Positions 1 to 8,104 of a DNA stretch of 33,886 bases are shown in pieces. The position numbers and the translations under genes are program-made. Source of the DNA: CAYUNW01 sp964446235 (GTDB taxonomy: Bacteria > Patescibacteriota > Microgenomatia > 2-02-FULL-39-11); assembly GCA_964446235.1 (NCBI GenBank), contig CAYUNW010000009.1, forward strand, positions 1-33,886, read 5' to 3'. Below the pieces are notes generated by a model. That model worked only from the letters and a program-made list of their open reading frames with translations, did no database searches and was not told the DNA's origin. Every line of letters starts with the position of its first letter. Position 1 is the stretch's first letter.

Positions 1-589
1 AATTTTCAGATATTTTATACCAGTCAAGTATATTAAAAAATGCTTTTACGTAATCGGCTCTTTTATTTTGATATTTAAGGTAATATGCATGTTCCCACAA
101 GTCCAAAGCCAAAATTGCATTTTTTCCTTCCATCCATGGATTATCCTGATTTGGAGTATCATAAATATCTAATTTGCCATTATCGCTTAATAAATACACC
201 CAACCGCTACCAAATCTGGATAAAGCTGTATTAAGAAATTTATCCTGAAAATTGGATACATCATTAAAAAAAGTGTTCATTGCATTTGCCAGTTCTCCGT
301 TTGGTTTTCTTTCTGGATTTGGTTTCATCACTGTCCAAAAAAAAGTGTGATTGATGTGACCGCCTCCGTTGTTTCTTACTTTTGTTTTAATATCTGCCGG
401 CAGTTTATCTAAATTTTGCATTAAATGGGTTATATCTTTATTCTGCCATTGGCTGTAGTTTTCTAATGCCTTGTTTAAATTATCAATATAAGTTTGATGA
501 TGTTTTGTATGGTGAATAACCATTGTCTTCTCATCAATATAAGGCTCTAAATCTTTATAATCATAAGAAAGTTTAGGTAGTGTATACAT
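1..589 (-). CDS. sodA: Superoxide dismutase, Mn type (3' end cut by window edge)
   Basis: Disproportionates superoxide to oxygen and hydrogen peroxide in the cytoplasm. The frame is open from the ATG at 589 to the window edge (196 codons seen), close to the family's usual 195-205 residues, so only the extreme C-terminus is missing. Metal ligands are visible: His26 in IHHTKHH, His81 in GGHINHTFFW, and Asp163 and His167 in the signature DLWEHAYY. Gly77 together with Gln148 (in NQDNP) is the Mn-type arrangement; Fe enzymes place the active-site Gln in the N-terminal domain instead. A cambialistic enzyme cannot be excluded. The start is supported by an SD (AAAGGAG, 597-603) seven bases upstream, and a promoter lies beyond it at 624-652. 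This is the only clearly SD-led gene I found in the window. The neighbouring CvpA-CAP gene is on the same strand upstream but is separated by this promoter. Confidence 0.95.
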   Translation of the reverse strand, partial: MYTLPKLSYDYKDLEPYIDEKTMVIHHTKHHQTYIDNLNKALENYSQWQNKDITHLMQNLDKLPADIKTKVRNNGGGHINHTFFWTVMKPNPERKPNGELANAMNTFFNDVSNFQDKFLNTALSRFGSGWVYLLSDNGKLDIYDTPNQDNPWMEGKNAILALDLWEHAYYLKYQNKRADYVKAFFNILDWYKISEN

Positions 590-596
590 AGACCCT

Positions 597-603
597 CTCC
601 TTT
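597..603 (-). promoter_or_regulatory. Ribosome binding site of sodA
   Basis: AAAGGAG on the minus strand with a 7-base spacing to the ATG at 589. Listed because strong SDs are rare here and it fixes the sodA start. Confidence 0.75.
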
Positions 604-623
604 AAAATAAATGCTAATAGATT

Positions 624-652
624 ATTTTAATAAATAACTAGTACTATTTCAA
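624..652 (-). promoter_or_regulatory. sodA promoter (sigma70-like)
   Basis: Read on the minus strand: TTGAAA (647-652), a 17-base spacer, TAAAAT (624-629). The -10 ends 34 bases before the ATG, leaving a leader of roughly 27 bases that contains the SD at 597-603. The -35 falls just beyond the stop codon of the upstream CvpA-CAP gene. Confidence 0.6.
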
Positions 653-654
653 TA

Positions 655-1659
655 TCAGTTATTGAATTCTTGTACAAATATTTGACCGTAAATACCACCG
701 TCAACCACCCCAATACCTACTTTCGAAAAATCTGGGGAAAGAATATTTTCCCTATGTCCTTCTGAATTCATCAAACCTTCATGTGCAAGATATACATCCG
801 GAGCATATGCCAAATTTTCTCCGGCACTTAAATAATCAATTCCGGCATAATCCATCCTATCAAAAGGCGACATGTTTTCCGGATTGTAATGAGAAAAGTA
901 ACCCCTTCTAAACATATCAAAAGCATAATCTCTAGCCAACGTTTGCAGTTTTTCGTCTTCAACTAATTGAGGTATTCCCCTTTTCAATCTTTCATTGTTT
1001 ATTAATGTAAACATAGAATTTTCTGACAATGTATCGATATTTAGATTTTGGAGAGAAAATCCCAGATCAATTCTATCCGTGATTTCCGGATTAGAATTCA
1101 CTGTTAAAAATGTCAACGTCTCATAAACTGCATCTTTAAATATATTATTTAGCTGTCTTTCAATTCCTTGAGTCTTGGCTACGAAAAAACCTCCTATTCT
1201 TGAAGATGTAATCTCTTTTTTTACCGTACCATGTACCGGCAAAGAAACAATTAATGTCAATATAAAAGAGATAAAAATCAATGATTCACCCATTATCGGA
1301 ATAATTCCAAGGATTTGATCAAAAAGTATAAAAAGGTCTTTTTTCTTATCATTTTTAGGAAAAACATATTTATAAATCGGTCTGATGAAAAATCTTATAA
1401 GAAAAGTGGATAATGATTCGGTAAACAATCCGATGAACAAAAATCCAACCGCATTGGCTATACCTCTTGAAATTGAAAAATATTGTATAAAGATTTGTCC
1501 AATTACAGGATAAAATTTCAAAGCAAATAGAAAAGAAAAAAGGAAGCCACCCAAATCCAGTAATCCTAAGATAAAGCCACGCCTGTATCCACTCAATAAA
1601 TAAAGAAAAACTACCATTAAGATTATCAAGTCAATCCAGTTTCCTTGAGGCATATTCAT
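655..1659 (-). CDS. CvpA-family membrane protein fused to a CAP/SCP domain
   Basis: 334 residues in two parts. Residues 1-145 are a CvpA-like (colicin V production family) membrane module with about four hydrophobic segments (roughly 9-22, 30-50, 67-90, 117-140), including the family-typical G-Y-R-x-G-F after the first helix. Residues 215-332 are a CAP/SCP domain (cysteine-rich secretory/PR-1 superfamily): the FTLINNERLKRG helix, His257 in FSHYNP, Glu281 in AGEN and His302 in EGHREN form the family's His/Glu cavity. The CAP part is expected outside the membrane, but its activity is unknown. The linker (150-215) is polar and partly helical. The gene diverges from the penicillin-binding protein at 1699 across 39 bases, which fits an envelope role. 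Both domain assignments are firm; the job of the fusion is not known. Confidence 0.88.
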   Translation of the reverse strand: MNMPQGNWIDLIILMVVFLYLLSGYRRGFILGLLDLGGFLFSFLFALKFYPVIGQIFIQYFSISRGIANAVGFLFIGLFTESLSTFLIRFFIRPIYKYVFPKNDKKKDLFILFDQILGIIPIMGESLIFISFILTLIVSLPVHGTVKKEITSSRIGGFFVAKTQGIERQLNNIFKDAVYETLTFLTVNSNPEITDRIDLGFSLQNLNIDTLSENSMFTLINNERLKRGIPQLVEDEKLQTLARDYAFDMFRRGYFSHYNPENMSPFDRMDYAGIDYLSAGENLAYAPDVYLAHEGLMNSEGHRENILSPDFSKVGIGVVDGGIYGQIFVQEFNN

Positions 1660-1679
1660 ACTTTAATAGAATTCTATTG

Positions 1680-1685
1680 TATAAT
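1680..1685 (+). promoter_or_regulatory. -10 element of the first penicillin-binding protein gene
   Basis: Perfect TATAAT ending 13 bases before the ATG at 1699. No convincing -35. The transcript would start only a few bases before the ATG. Its position argues for the ATG at 1699 over an in-frame start at 1645, which lies upstream of the -10 and inside the divergent gene. Confidence 0.5.
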
Positions 1686-1698
1686 AAAAAGCCAAATC

Positions 1699-3975
1699 AT
1701 GTTAAAAATCAAAAAAAATCTGGAAATATTTAAGAAAAATTCCAATATCAGAAAAATTATATATATCTTTCAAAAGAAAGAATACCGGAAGAATCTTGTC
1801 ATAGCTTTTTTCTTAACTTTGATAATCACCTTATTGTCAACGTTTATAATATTTTTAAAAGACTTACCCTCTCCGACAAAACTATCTTCTTATGATATCG
1901 AACAAACAAGTAAAATATACGATCGCAATGGCACTTTACTTTATGAAATATATGCGGATAAAAACAGAACTCTGGTAAAACTCGACAGTTTGCCCAAATA
2001 TCTTTTAGATGCAACCATTGCCACAGAAGATAAAGACTTTTATAAACATGGTGGAATAAATCCTATAGGTGGTATTTTAAGAGCAGTGAAAGAAACAGTA
2101 TCCCAGCAAAACTTACAAGGAGGCTCTACAATCACCCAGCAACTGGTCAAAAATGCCCTATTAAATCCGGAAAGAACTATACAGAGAAAAATTAAAGAGA
2201 TTTTCCTTTCATTTTGGGTAGAGCTTTTATACAACAAAAACCAAATCTTGGAAATGTATCTGAACCATGTCCCTTACGGTGGTACGGCTTGGGGCATAGA
2301 AACAGCGGCTCAGAATTATTTCGGAAAAAGCGCCAAGGATTTAACCTTAGCAGAATCTGCATTGCTGGCTGGACTACCGGCAGCACCAACAGCTTATTCA
2401 CCCTTTGGTGCTAAACCAGAACTTGCCCAAGCTAGACAAAAACATGTACTGTCCAGAATGCTTGAAGACGGTTTAATCGATCAAAAACAGATGGATGAAG
2501 CACTTATGGAAAACTTGACTTTCCGACCGCAAAACAGCAACATCAAAGCTCCTCATTTTGTCATGTATGTAAAAGAAAAATTGGTTGAAAAATACGGATT
2601 AAATGAGGTAGAAAAAGGCGGCTTGAAAATAACCACTACTTTAGATCTTGATATTCAAGAAAAAACAGAACAACACGTCGCAAGCGAAGTAGCCAAATTG
2701 AAAAATTACAATGTCGGCAATTCAGCAGCTTTAGTCACCCGCCCTCCAACCGGAGAAATCATTGCCATGGTAGGTTCTAAAAACTATTTCGACACAGAAA
2801 ACGGTAATTATAATGTCACTACATCATTAAGACAACCGGGATCGGCAATTAAACCTATAAATTATGCCATTGGTATTGAAACAAAAAAAGTTACTGCCGC
2901 ATCATTGTTTTTGGATGTGCCTACCTGTTTTTCGGTAGCAGGACAGAAAAATTATTGCCCGGTAAATTATGACGGACAATACCATGGAGCAACCCAACTC
3001 AGGTTCGCTTTAGGTAATTCTTTCAATATTCCTGCAGTTAAAATGATGGCTTTAAACGGTGTGGAAACTATGATAGCCTCCTCATCGGCAATGGGTATTT
3101 CTTCGTTTAAAGATCCTTCCCAATACGGATTATCCTTAACACTAGGCGGCGGAGAAGTCACAATGCTTGATATGGCTACGGCATTTGGGGTTTTTGCCAA
3201 TAATGGCATAAAAAAAGATCTGGTCTACGTTTTGAAAGTGGAAAATGCCAAAGGTGAAATTTTGGAGGAATATCAAGATAATAATATAGTAGCTGATATC
3301 AAAAATCCTATCGGTTATCCGTCAACTCTACTTATTAATGGACCGAAAGTGTTATCCAGTGAAACATCTTTTCTAATTTCCCATATCCTATTGGATAATA
3401 ATGCCAGAAGCCAAATGTTTGGCAGCAGTTCTTTTTTAGTAGTCCCTGACAAATCCGTATCCGTAAAAACCGGAACTACGGACGACAAACGGGACAATTG
3501 GACTATCGGTTATACTCCTAACTTTTTAGCTGTAGTCTGGGTCGGAAATAATGATAATAAACCGATGAATCCGTTTCTGACAAGTGGAGTTACCGGTGCT
3601 GCACCAATTTGGAATAAAATAATGCGGGATATATTGGCAAATCAACCCGAACTTTTTCCCAAACAACCAGCCGGAATAATCGGAGCCCAAATATGCGCCA
3701 TATCAGGCAAAGCACCTCCCAATCCTGATACAAAAGCATCCGATCGGGGATGTCAAACCCGTTTTGAATATTTTATAAATGGCACTGTACCTAAAGAACC
3801 TGAAAATTTAAAAAGGGTTGTTGCTATTGATAAAACTAACAACAAACTGGCAGGTGAAAATCAGACGGAAAACGTGGAACAGCAAGAAAAAAGTGTTCTG
3901 GATGACGGTTTCAGTATATATTGCCTAGATTGCAACAATGAAAAAAGTGATCCTCCAAAAATCATACGTCTCTAG
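1699..3975 (+). CDS. Class A penicillin-binding protein (bifunctional transglycosylase/transpeptidase)
   Basis: Polymerises and cross-links peptidoglycan outside the membrane. 758 residues from the ATG at 1699. A short cytoplasmic N-terminus precedes one transmembrane anchor (about 33-53). The GT51 glycosyltransferase domain (about 80-260) shows catalytic Glu110 in ATEDKDFY and the GGSTITQQ motif (141-148). The transpeptidase domain (about 310-660) shows S382-x-x-K385 in RQPGSAIKP, the S441-F-N443 motif and K590-T-G. The C-terminal tail beyond about 670 is acidic and carries a Cys-x-x-Cys (YCLDCNN). All catalytic motifs are intact. A paralogue with the same layout follows 76 bases downstream, so this is probably an old tandem duplication. 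The family is certain; the equivalence to PBP1A, 1B or 1C is not assigned. Confidence 0.95.
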   Translation: MLKIKKNLEIFKKNSNIRKIIYIFQKKEYRKNLVIAFFLTLIITLLSTFIIFLKDLPSPTKLSSYDIEQTSKIYDRNGTLLYEIYADKNRTLVKLDSLPKYLLDATIATEDKDFYKHGGINPIGGILRAVKETVSQQNLQGGSTITQQLVKNALLNPERTIQRKIKEIFLSFWVELLYNKNQILEMYLNHVPYGGTAWGIETAAQNYFGKSAKDLTLAESALLAGLPAAPTAYSPFGAKPELAQARQKHVLSRMLEDGLIDQKQMDEALMENLTFRPQNSNIKAPHFVMYVKEKLVEKYGLNEVEKGGLKITTTLDLDIQEKTEQHVASEVAKLKNYNVGNSAALVTRPPTGEIIAMVGSKNYFDTENGNYNVTTSLRQPGSAIKPINYAIGIETKKVTAASLFLDVPTCFSVAGQKNYCPVNYDGQYHGATQLRFALGNSFNIPAVKMMALNGVETMIASSSAMGISSFKDPSQYGLSLTLGGGEVTMLDMATAFGVFANNGIKKDLVYVLKVENAKGEILEEYQDNNIVADIKNPIGYPSTLLINGPKVLSSETSFLISHILLDNNARSQMFGSSSFLVVPDKSVSVKTGTTDDKRDNWTIGYTPNFLAVVWVGNNDNKPMNPFLTSGVTGAAPIWNKIMRDILANQPELFPKQPAGIIGAQICAISGKAPPNPDTKASDRGCQTRFEYFINGTVPKEPENLKRVVAIDKTNNKLAGENQTENVEQQEKSVLDDGFSIYCLDCNNEKSDPPKIIRL

Positions 3976-4032
3976 TTAATTCTTCTAACTTAACAAAACC
4001 TATAACTTATGATATAGTACTGTATTTAATAA

Positions 4033-4041
4033 TGTTATAAA
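4033..4041 (+). promoter_or_regulatory. Extended -10 element before the second penicillin-binding protein
   Basis: TG-T-TATAAA, ending 10 bases before the GTG at 4052. A second candidate (TG-A-TATAGT, 4010-4018) lies a little upstream. Either would give the second gene its own transcript with little or no leader. Confidence 0.4.
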
Positions 4042-4051
4042 TTGTCCAGAC

Positions 4052-6325
4052 GTGATATTTTCTATAAATTTAATTATAAAATATCTTTTATTAATTCCGA
4101 TTATAAGCCTTAAAATAATCGGTGATTTGGTTATCTGGCTGTTCATACTCTTGTATAAATTTGTTATATTTTCCAAAATACTCTGCAATTTGATATATGA
4201 TTCTATTCTGACAATTATAAATCCGTTATTTAACAGAAAAAAAAGACTAAAAAAGAAAGCGGTATTATTTAGGGAATATTTATGGCTTGAAAACCTGAAA
4301 AGGCAATTCAAATTAAGATTAATAAGAATTGGCATATATCTGCCAACAAAAAATCAAATCAAGCTGTTTTTTATCAAAGTCAAGTTTTTTCTTTTGGGTA
4401 GTTTTATCGTCTTAATTTTGGTTATTTTCTATAATTTTTATCAATTGATCCAAAACTTGCCCGATCCGAAAAATTTAGCTTATAAAGACCTTGCATTGAC
4501 TACAAAAATATATGACCGTAATGAAAAGTTGTTATACGAAATATACGAAAACGAAAACCGAACATACCTTAGTCTTGAGCAGATACCCAATGATATAAAA
4601 AATGCAACTATAGCTGTTGAAGACCAGGAATTTTACATCCATCCCGGTTATTCATTACGAGGAATTCTTCGTGCGCTTTATAAAAACTTCACCAGTAATA
4701 ATTTGGAGGGAGGATCAACTATTACCCAACAGCTTATTCGAAGTAAATACTTAACACAGGAAAAAACGTATAAACGTAAAATAATTGAAGTTTTGCTTTC
4801 AATATGGACAGAAAAACTTTATACGAAAAACCAAATCCTGGAAATGTATCTCAACCAGGTTCCATACGGAGGAACTGCTTGGGGTATACAAGCTGCAGCT
4901 CAAACTTATTTTGGTGCAGATGTATCTTCCTTAAACCTTGCTCAAGCTGCATTTCTGGCAGGTTTACCAGCATCACCAAGTGTTTATTCGCCATTTAATA
5001 GTAACCAGCAAGTTTACAAACAAAGACAAGCTGAAGTCTTAAACAGAATGTTAAAAGACAGATATATCAATCGTGATCAGTATGATGATGCGTTAAAAGA
5101 AAAATTAGTATTCCGCGCACCTCATACTGCTATAAATGCGCCGCATTTTGTCATGTATGTTAAGGATTACCTGTTGAAATATTATGGCCGTAGATTGGTG
5201 GAAAAAGGCGGTTTAACCGTTATCACAACACTTGATCTTGATTTACAAAACAAAACCCAGGAAATTGTCGAAAGACAATTAAATAACCTTAAAAATTTAA
5301 ATGTAAATAACGGCGCAGTCTTAATTACAGATCCTAAAAACGGACAAATCCTGACTATGGTAGGCTCTAAAGATTATTTTGACAATGAAAATGACGGGAA
5401 TTTCAATGTCACAACTTCTTTAAGACAACCGGGTTCAACCGTAAAAGTCATAAATTATGCTTTGGCTTTATCTAGTAAAAAGTATACGGCAGCATCCATC
5501 ATCAACGACTCACCGATTTCTTTCAGTACTAAATATTCGATATATTCACCACAAAATTACGATGGAAGATACCACGGACCGGTTACCATTCGCACCGCCC
5601 TAGCTTCATCATATAATGTTCCGGCGGTTAAAATTCTGGCAGATATTGGTGTTGATAACATGGTTAAGCTAGGTAAATCAATGGGTATTGAAAGTTGGAA
5701 ATATGATAATGATTTCGGATTATCTTTAACCCTTGGCGGTGGTGAAGTTACTATGTTAGACATGGCAAAAGTATATGCTACCTTAGCAAATGGTGGCACA
5801 TATAATGATTTGACCCCAATAATAAAAATCATCGATTCCAAAGGAAATGAATTATCATTGCCTTTCAAAAAAAAACCGCAGCGGGTGTTATCCGATGGTG
5901 TTGCCTTTATAATAAGCAATATCCTATCTGATAATCAAGCTAGATCTCCGGCTTTCGGCAGAAATTCTGATCTTTATATTCAAAACCAACAACTTGCAGT
6001 AAAAACAGGCACTTCAGACAGTAAAAGAGATAACTGGACTATCGGTTATACAAATGATCATGTGATCACAGTCTGGGTCGGTAATAATAATAATTCTCCA
6101 ATGCATCCTTTGCTTGCTTCAGGAGTTACCGGTGCTTCGCCTATATGGAGAGAAGTCGTGCAAAACATCCAAAACAATAAATTTTTTTCGGGCTTTTATC
6201 CACCAGATTCAATTATCGCCAAAAAATGCAACACGATTATCGAATACTTTTTAGCAGGAACTGAAAATCAGGCTAACTGTAATTTTTTTACAAAAAGTAA
6301 AGAAATCACTCCAACGATTGATTGA
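4052..6325 (+). CDS. Class A penicillin-binding protein with extra N-terminal membrane segments
   Basis: 757 residues, paralogue of the gene at 1699 with the same domain order. GT51: Glu190 in AVEDQEFY and GGSTITQQ (220-227). Transpeptidase: S462-x-x-K465 in RQPGSTVKV, S520-Y-N522, K651-T-G in KTGTSDSKRDNW. Unlike its neighbour it has about 80 additional N-terminal residues, strongly hydrophobic at roughly 4-57, before a basic stretch (61-70, mostly Lys/Arg) and the standard anchor (about 105-130). The extension may make one or two extra membrane passes. The start is GTG at 4052, supported by an extended -10 just upstream; no ATG is available before the anchor in this frame. It ends in TGA and converges on the YkuK-like gene with a four-base gap. 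Confidence 0.93.
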   Translation: MIFSINLIIKYLLLIPIISLKIIGDLVIWLFILLYKFVIFSKILCNLIYDSILTIINPLFNRKKRLKKKAVLFREYLWLENLKRQFKLRLIRIGIYLPTKNQIKLFFIKVKFFLLGSFIVLILVIFYNFYQLIQNLPDPKNLAYKDLALTTKIYDRNEKLLYEIYENENRTYLSLEQIPNDIKNATIAVEDQEFYIHPGYSLRGILRALYKNFTSNNLEGGSTITQQLIRSKYLTQEKTYKRKIIEVLLSIWTEKLYTKNQILEMYLNQVPYGGTAWGIQAAAQTYFGADVSSLNLAQAAFLAGLPASPSVYSPFNSNQQVYKQRQAEVLNRMLKDRYINRDQYDDALKEKLVFRAPHTAINAPHFVMYVKDYLLKYYGRRLVEKGGLTVITTLDLDLQNKTQEIVERQLNNLKNLNVNNGAVLITDPKNGQILTMVGSKDYFDNENDGNFNVTTSLRQPGSTVKVINYALALSSKKYTAASIINDSPISFSTKYSIYSPQNYDGRYHGPVTIRTALASSYNVPAVKILADIGVDNMVKLGKSMGIESWKYDNDFGLSLTLGGGEVTMLDMAKVYATLANGGTYNDLTPIIKIIDSKGNELSLPFKKKPQRVLSDGVAFIISNILSDNQARSPAFGRNSDLYIQNQQLAVKTGTSDSKRDNWTIGYTNDHVITVWVGNNNNSPMHPLLASGVTGASPIWREVVQNIQNNKFFSGFYPPDSIIAKKCNTIIEYFLAGTENQANCNFFTKSKEITPTID

Positions 6326-6345
6326 CAGATTATGTATGCCTGTCA
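6323..6345. terminator. Possible weak bidirectional hairpin between convergent genes
   Basis: Inverted repeat TGACAG (6323-6328) and CTGTCA (6340-6345) with an 11-base loop, overlapping the stop codons of the two convergent genes. There is no strong T-tract on either side, so a Rho-independent function is uncertain. Confidence 0.25.
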
Positions 6346-6821
6346 GCAACTTTTGAAGCGCCAAATGAATCCGGTTTTGTCTTACAGATATAACCGGACC
6401 CTCTAATCATTCCTACTACTTCACTTATAAGCTCTCTGGTCTCACCATGACTGCCTATGTCAACATGAATCTCCAGATTGAATTTCGTGATACCGTTTCC
6501 GTTACAAGATAATAATAAATTTTCTGCAGCTATCAATGAGGTAGTCGCCTCCTGATAAATACGCTCTTTCAAACTCATTTGCTTGTTGATTTCGAATCTT
6601 TGCCAAAAATATATACCGCCATATCCGATATGATGTATTAAAATTGCGGTTACAAAATCCGCTCCCTTATTATTTTTAGGTTGGGAATCAGTACCGATAA
6701 TCAACCGATATTGATCGGTCTTCTGATTACCCATATATTTCAACATGACTTTTTTTAAATTTTCCATATCCAAAAGTCCGTATGTCGGACTCTGAAAAAA
6801 CATTTTTTTGTCTTCTACCAT
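6330..6821 (-). CDS. YkuK-type RNase H-fold protein (DUF458)
   Basis: 163 residues, the usual length for the YkuK/DUF458 family, which has an RNase H-like fold. Visible family features: the GTDSQ strand (43-47, Asp45), Glu91 in the long helix, HVDIG (119-123, Asp121), the helix following GETRELISEVVGMI, and the C-terminal KPDSFGASKVAD (149-160, Asp160). These carboxylates match an RNase H-like metal site, but no substrate is established for the family. A TATAAT-like element (6835-6840) ends 13 bases upstream. The inositol-phosphatase-family gene lies upstream on the same strand (42-base gap), so co-transcription is possible. The family call is good; the function is open. Confidence 0.8.
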   Translation of the reverse strand: MVEDKKMFFQSPTYGLLDMENLKKVMLKYMGNQKTDQYRLIIGTDSQPKNNKGADFVTAILIHHIGYGGIYFWQRFEINKQMSLKERIYQEATTSLIAAENLLLSCNGNGITKFNLEIHVDIGSHGETRELISEVVGMIRGSGYICKTKPDSFGASKVADRHT

Positions 6822-6863
6822 ATTTATAATTAATATTATATTTATTTAAGCAAATTATTATGA

Positions 6864-7673
6864 TTAGAGCTCAATATCAGTATTATCTTTTAATTTTTTT
6901 CCTATAAGAGCAAATAGTTTAATATTGGAGCAATAAAATGATTGGGTATTGTATATATCTAAATCCCCTCCTAAGGTAGACCCGATTAAACCGCCGGATT
7001 CTTCAATGAGTAATTTTCCTGCAGCAACATCCCAAATTTTTGGACCGATATTTTCCACAAAAGCATCAAAAACACCAACAGCCACCAATGCCATTGCCGA
7101 AGCTGTCGAAAAAATCATTGGGAATATTTTTACATTATCAGCAAAAGCAGCAATTGTTTTTTTTACAAATTTATTCCGATTATAATAGCTGGGATCAAAT
7201 GCCACTGTTGCATCCTCCAATCTGGAAACTATAGAAACATGTTGTCTTTTTGACTTTATATAAGTTCCCAAACCCAATCCGGCATAAATAATCTTATCCA
7301 ATACTGAAGTATAAATTGCTCCTGCAATTATATTTTTTTTATATGCTAAGGCAATACTTATTGCGTATGTGGGCAACTGAATACTGAAAGCGCTTGTACC
7401 GTCAACCGGATCGATAATCCAGCAAAAATCTTCATGCTCAGTTTTTTCATCCAATTCTTCACTAATTATTTGATGTTTTGGGTAAATATTTCTTATTTCC
7501 GATATAATAGTTTTTTGTACTTTAATATCTGCATCTGTAATAAGATCAAAAGATCCGCTTTTTCGCCGTATCTGAAAACCATCCTTAATTGTTTCTTTGA
7601 GAGTTTTTACTCCTGCATAACAAAATCTATTGATATCGAGAACATAATTCTGGATATTTAAAGGATTTGACAT
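6864..7673 (-). CDS. Inositol monophosphatase-family phosphatase (SuhB/CysQ type)
   Basis: 269 residues, the family's normal length, cytoplasmic, Mg-dependent phosphatase fold. Metal-site motifs in order: TDAD (47-50), SEE (71-73), the signature WIIDPVDGTSAF (85-96, Asp88 and Asp91), and WDVAAGKLLIEESGG (214-228, Asp215). The usual Asn of D-G-T-x-N-F is replaced by Ala95 (DGTSAF). The true substrate could be inositol-1-phosphate, another sugar phosphate or 3'-phosphoadenosine phosphate; the sequence alone does not decide. An extended -10 (TG-T-TACAAT, 7685-7693) ends 11 bases before the ATG. Divergent from the small membrane protein gene at 7757. Confidence 0.88.
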   Translation of the reverse strand: MSNPLNIQNYVLDINRFCYAGVKTLKETIKDGFQIRRKSGSFDLITDADIKVQKTIISEIRNIYPKHQIISEELDEKTEHEDFCWIIDPVDGTSAFSIQLPTYAISIALAYKKNIIAGAIYTSVLDKIIYAGLGLGTYIKSKRQHVSIVSRLEDATVAFDPSYYNRNKFVKKTIAAFADNVKIFPMIFSTASAMALVAVGVFDAFVENIGPKIWDVAAGKLLIEESGGLIGSTLGGDLDIYNTQSFYCSNIKLFALIGKKLKDNTDIEL

Positions 7674-7684
7674 AAATTTTCAAA

Positions 7685-7693
7685 ATTGTAACA
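7685..7693 (-). promoter_or_regulatory. Extended -10 of the inositol-phosphatase-family gene
   Basis: TGTTACAAT on the minus strand, ending 11 bases before the ATG at 7673. No good -35, but the TG extension can compensate. Confidence 0.4.
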
Positions 7694-7718
7694 TATTTGT
7701 AATTTATACCGTCATAAC

Positions 7719-7747
7719 TTGACTTTTTCTCATAAGTATTATATTAT
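7719..7747 (+). promoter_or_regulatory. Promoter of the small PATGPE-motif protein gene
   Basis: TTGACT (7719-7724), a 17-base spacer, TATTAT (7742-7747). The ATG follows after nine bases, so the mRNA would be leaderless or nearly so. Confidence 0.65.
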
Positions 7748-7756
7748 AGGCCAATT

Positions 7757-8104
7757 ATGCATACTGGTCGGTTTATTATTGTATTTTTAGGTTTTGTATT
7801 TTTGCTGATCGTAATTTTTGCCAGTAAAAATATTGCCGGCTTAATGAGAGATAGATTCGGTAGGTTTCTACCTACAAATGTCCCCGGTAAAAATTTGGTC
7901 AGTCCTACACCAATACCATTACTGACGCCTTCTATTGAAAAAAGGTCGACTTCAATACCATATGAAACCAAGACAAGCACAAATGGTGACGAAATACCGG
8001 CAACAGGTCCTGAGGCACTTGCATGGATAGTGATATCAGGAAGTTTAAGTGGAGGCTTAATCCTCAATAAATATTCCAAAAAAATTACCTGGAAAAATAA
8101 TTAA
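7757..8104 (+). CDS. Small envelope protein with C-terminal 'IPATGPE' sorting-like signal
   Basis: 115 residues, not recognised as a named family. An N-terminal hydrophobic segment (about 6-23) could be a signal peptide or anchor. It is followed by a Pro/Thr/Ser-rich stretch (47-80), then IPATGPE, a hydrophobic segment (about 88-103) and a basic end (NKYSKKITWKNN). That order (motif, hydrophobic helix, positive tail) is the layout of an LPxTG-type cell-wall sorting signal with a variant motif. No sortase gene is in the window. The start is fixed by a near-consensus promoter nine bases upstream. The last 20 bases overlap the convergent gene that ends at 8085. It is a real gene by promoter and composition; anchoring is inference. 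Confidence 0.7.
   Translation: MHTGRFIIVFLGFVFLLIVIFASKNIAGLMRDRFGRFLPTNVPGKNLVSPTPIPLLTPSIEKRSTSIPYETKTSTNGDEIPATGPEALAWIVISGSLSGGLILNKYSKKITWKNN

Noticed and set aside
1645..1698. Upstream in-frame start for the first penicillin-binding protein
   Set aside because: It lies inside the divergent CvpA-CAP gene and upstream of the TATAAT at 1680-1685; ATG 1699 gives a normal cytoplasmic lead before the anchor.
4000..4335. A 111-codon minus-strand open frame over the start of the second penicillin-binding protein
   Set aside because: Antisense to the hydrophobic N-terminus of that gene; no promoter or similarity seen. AT-rich hydrophobic segments commonly give such shadows.
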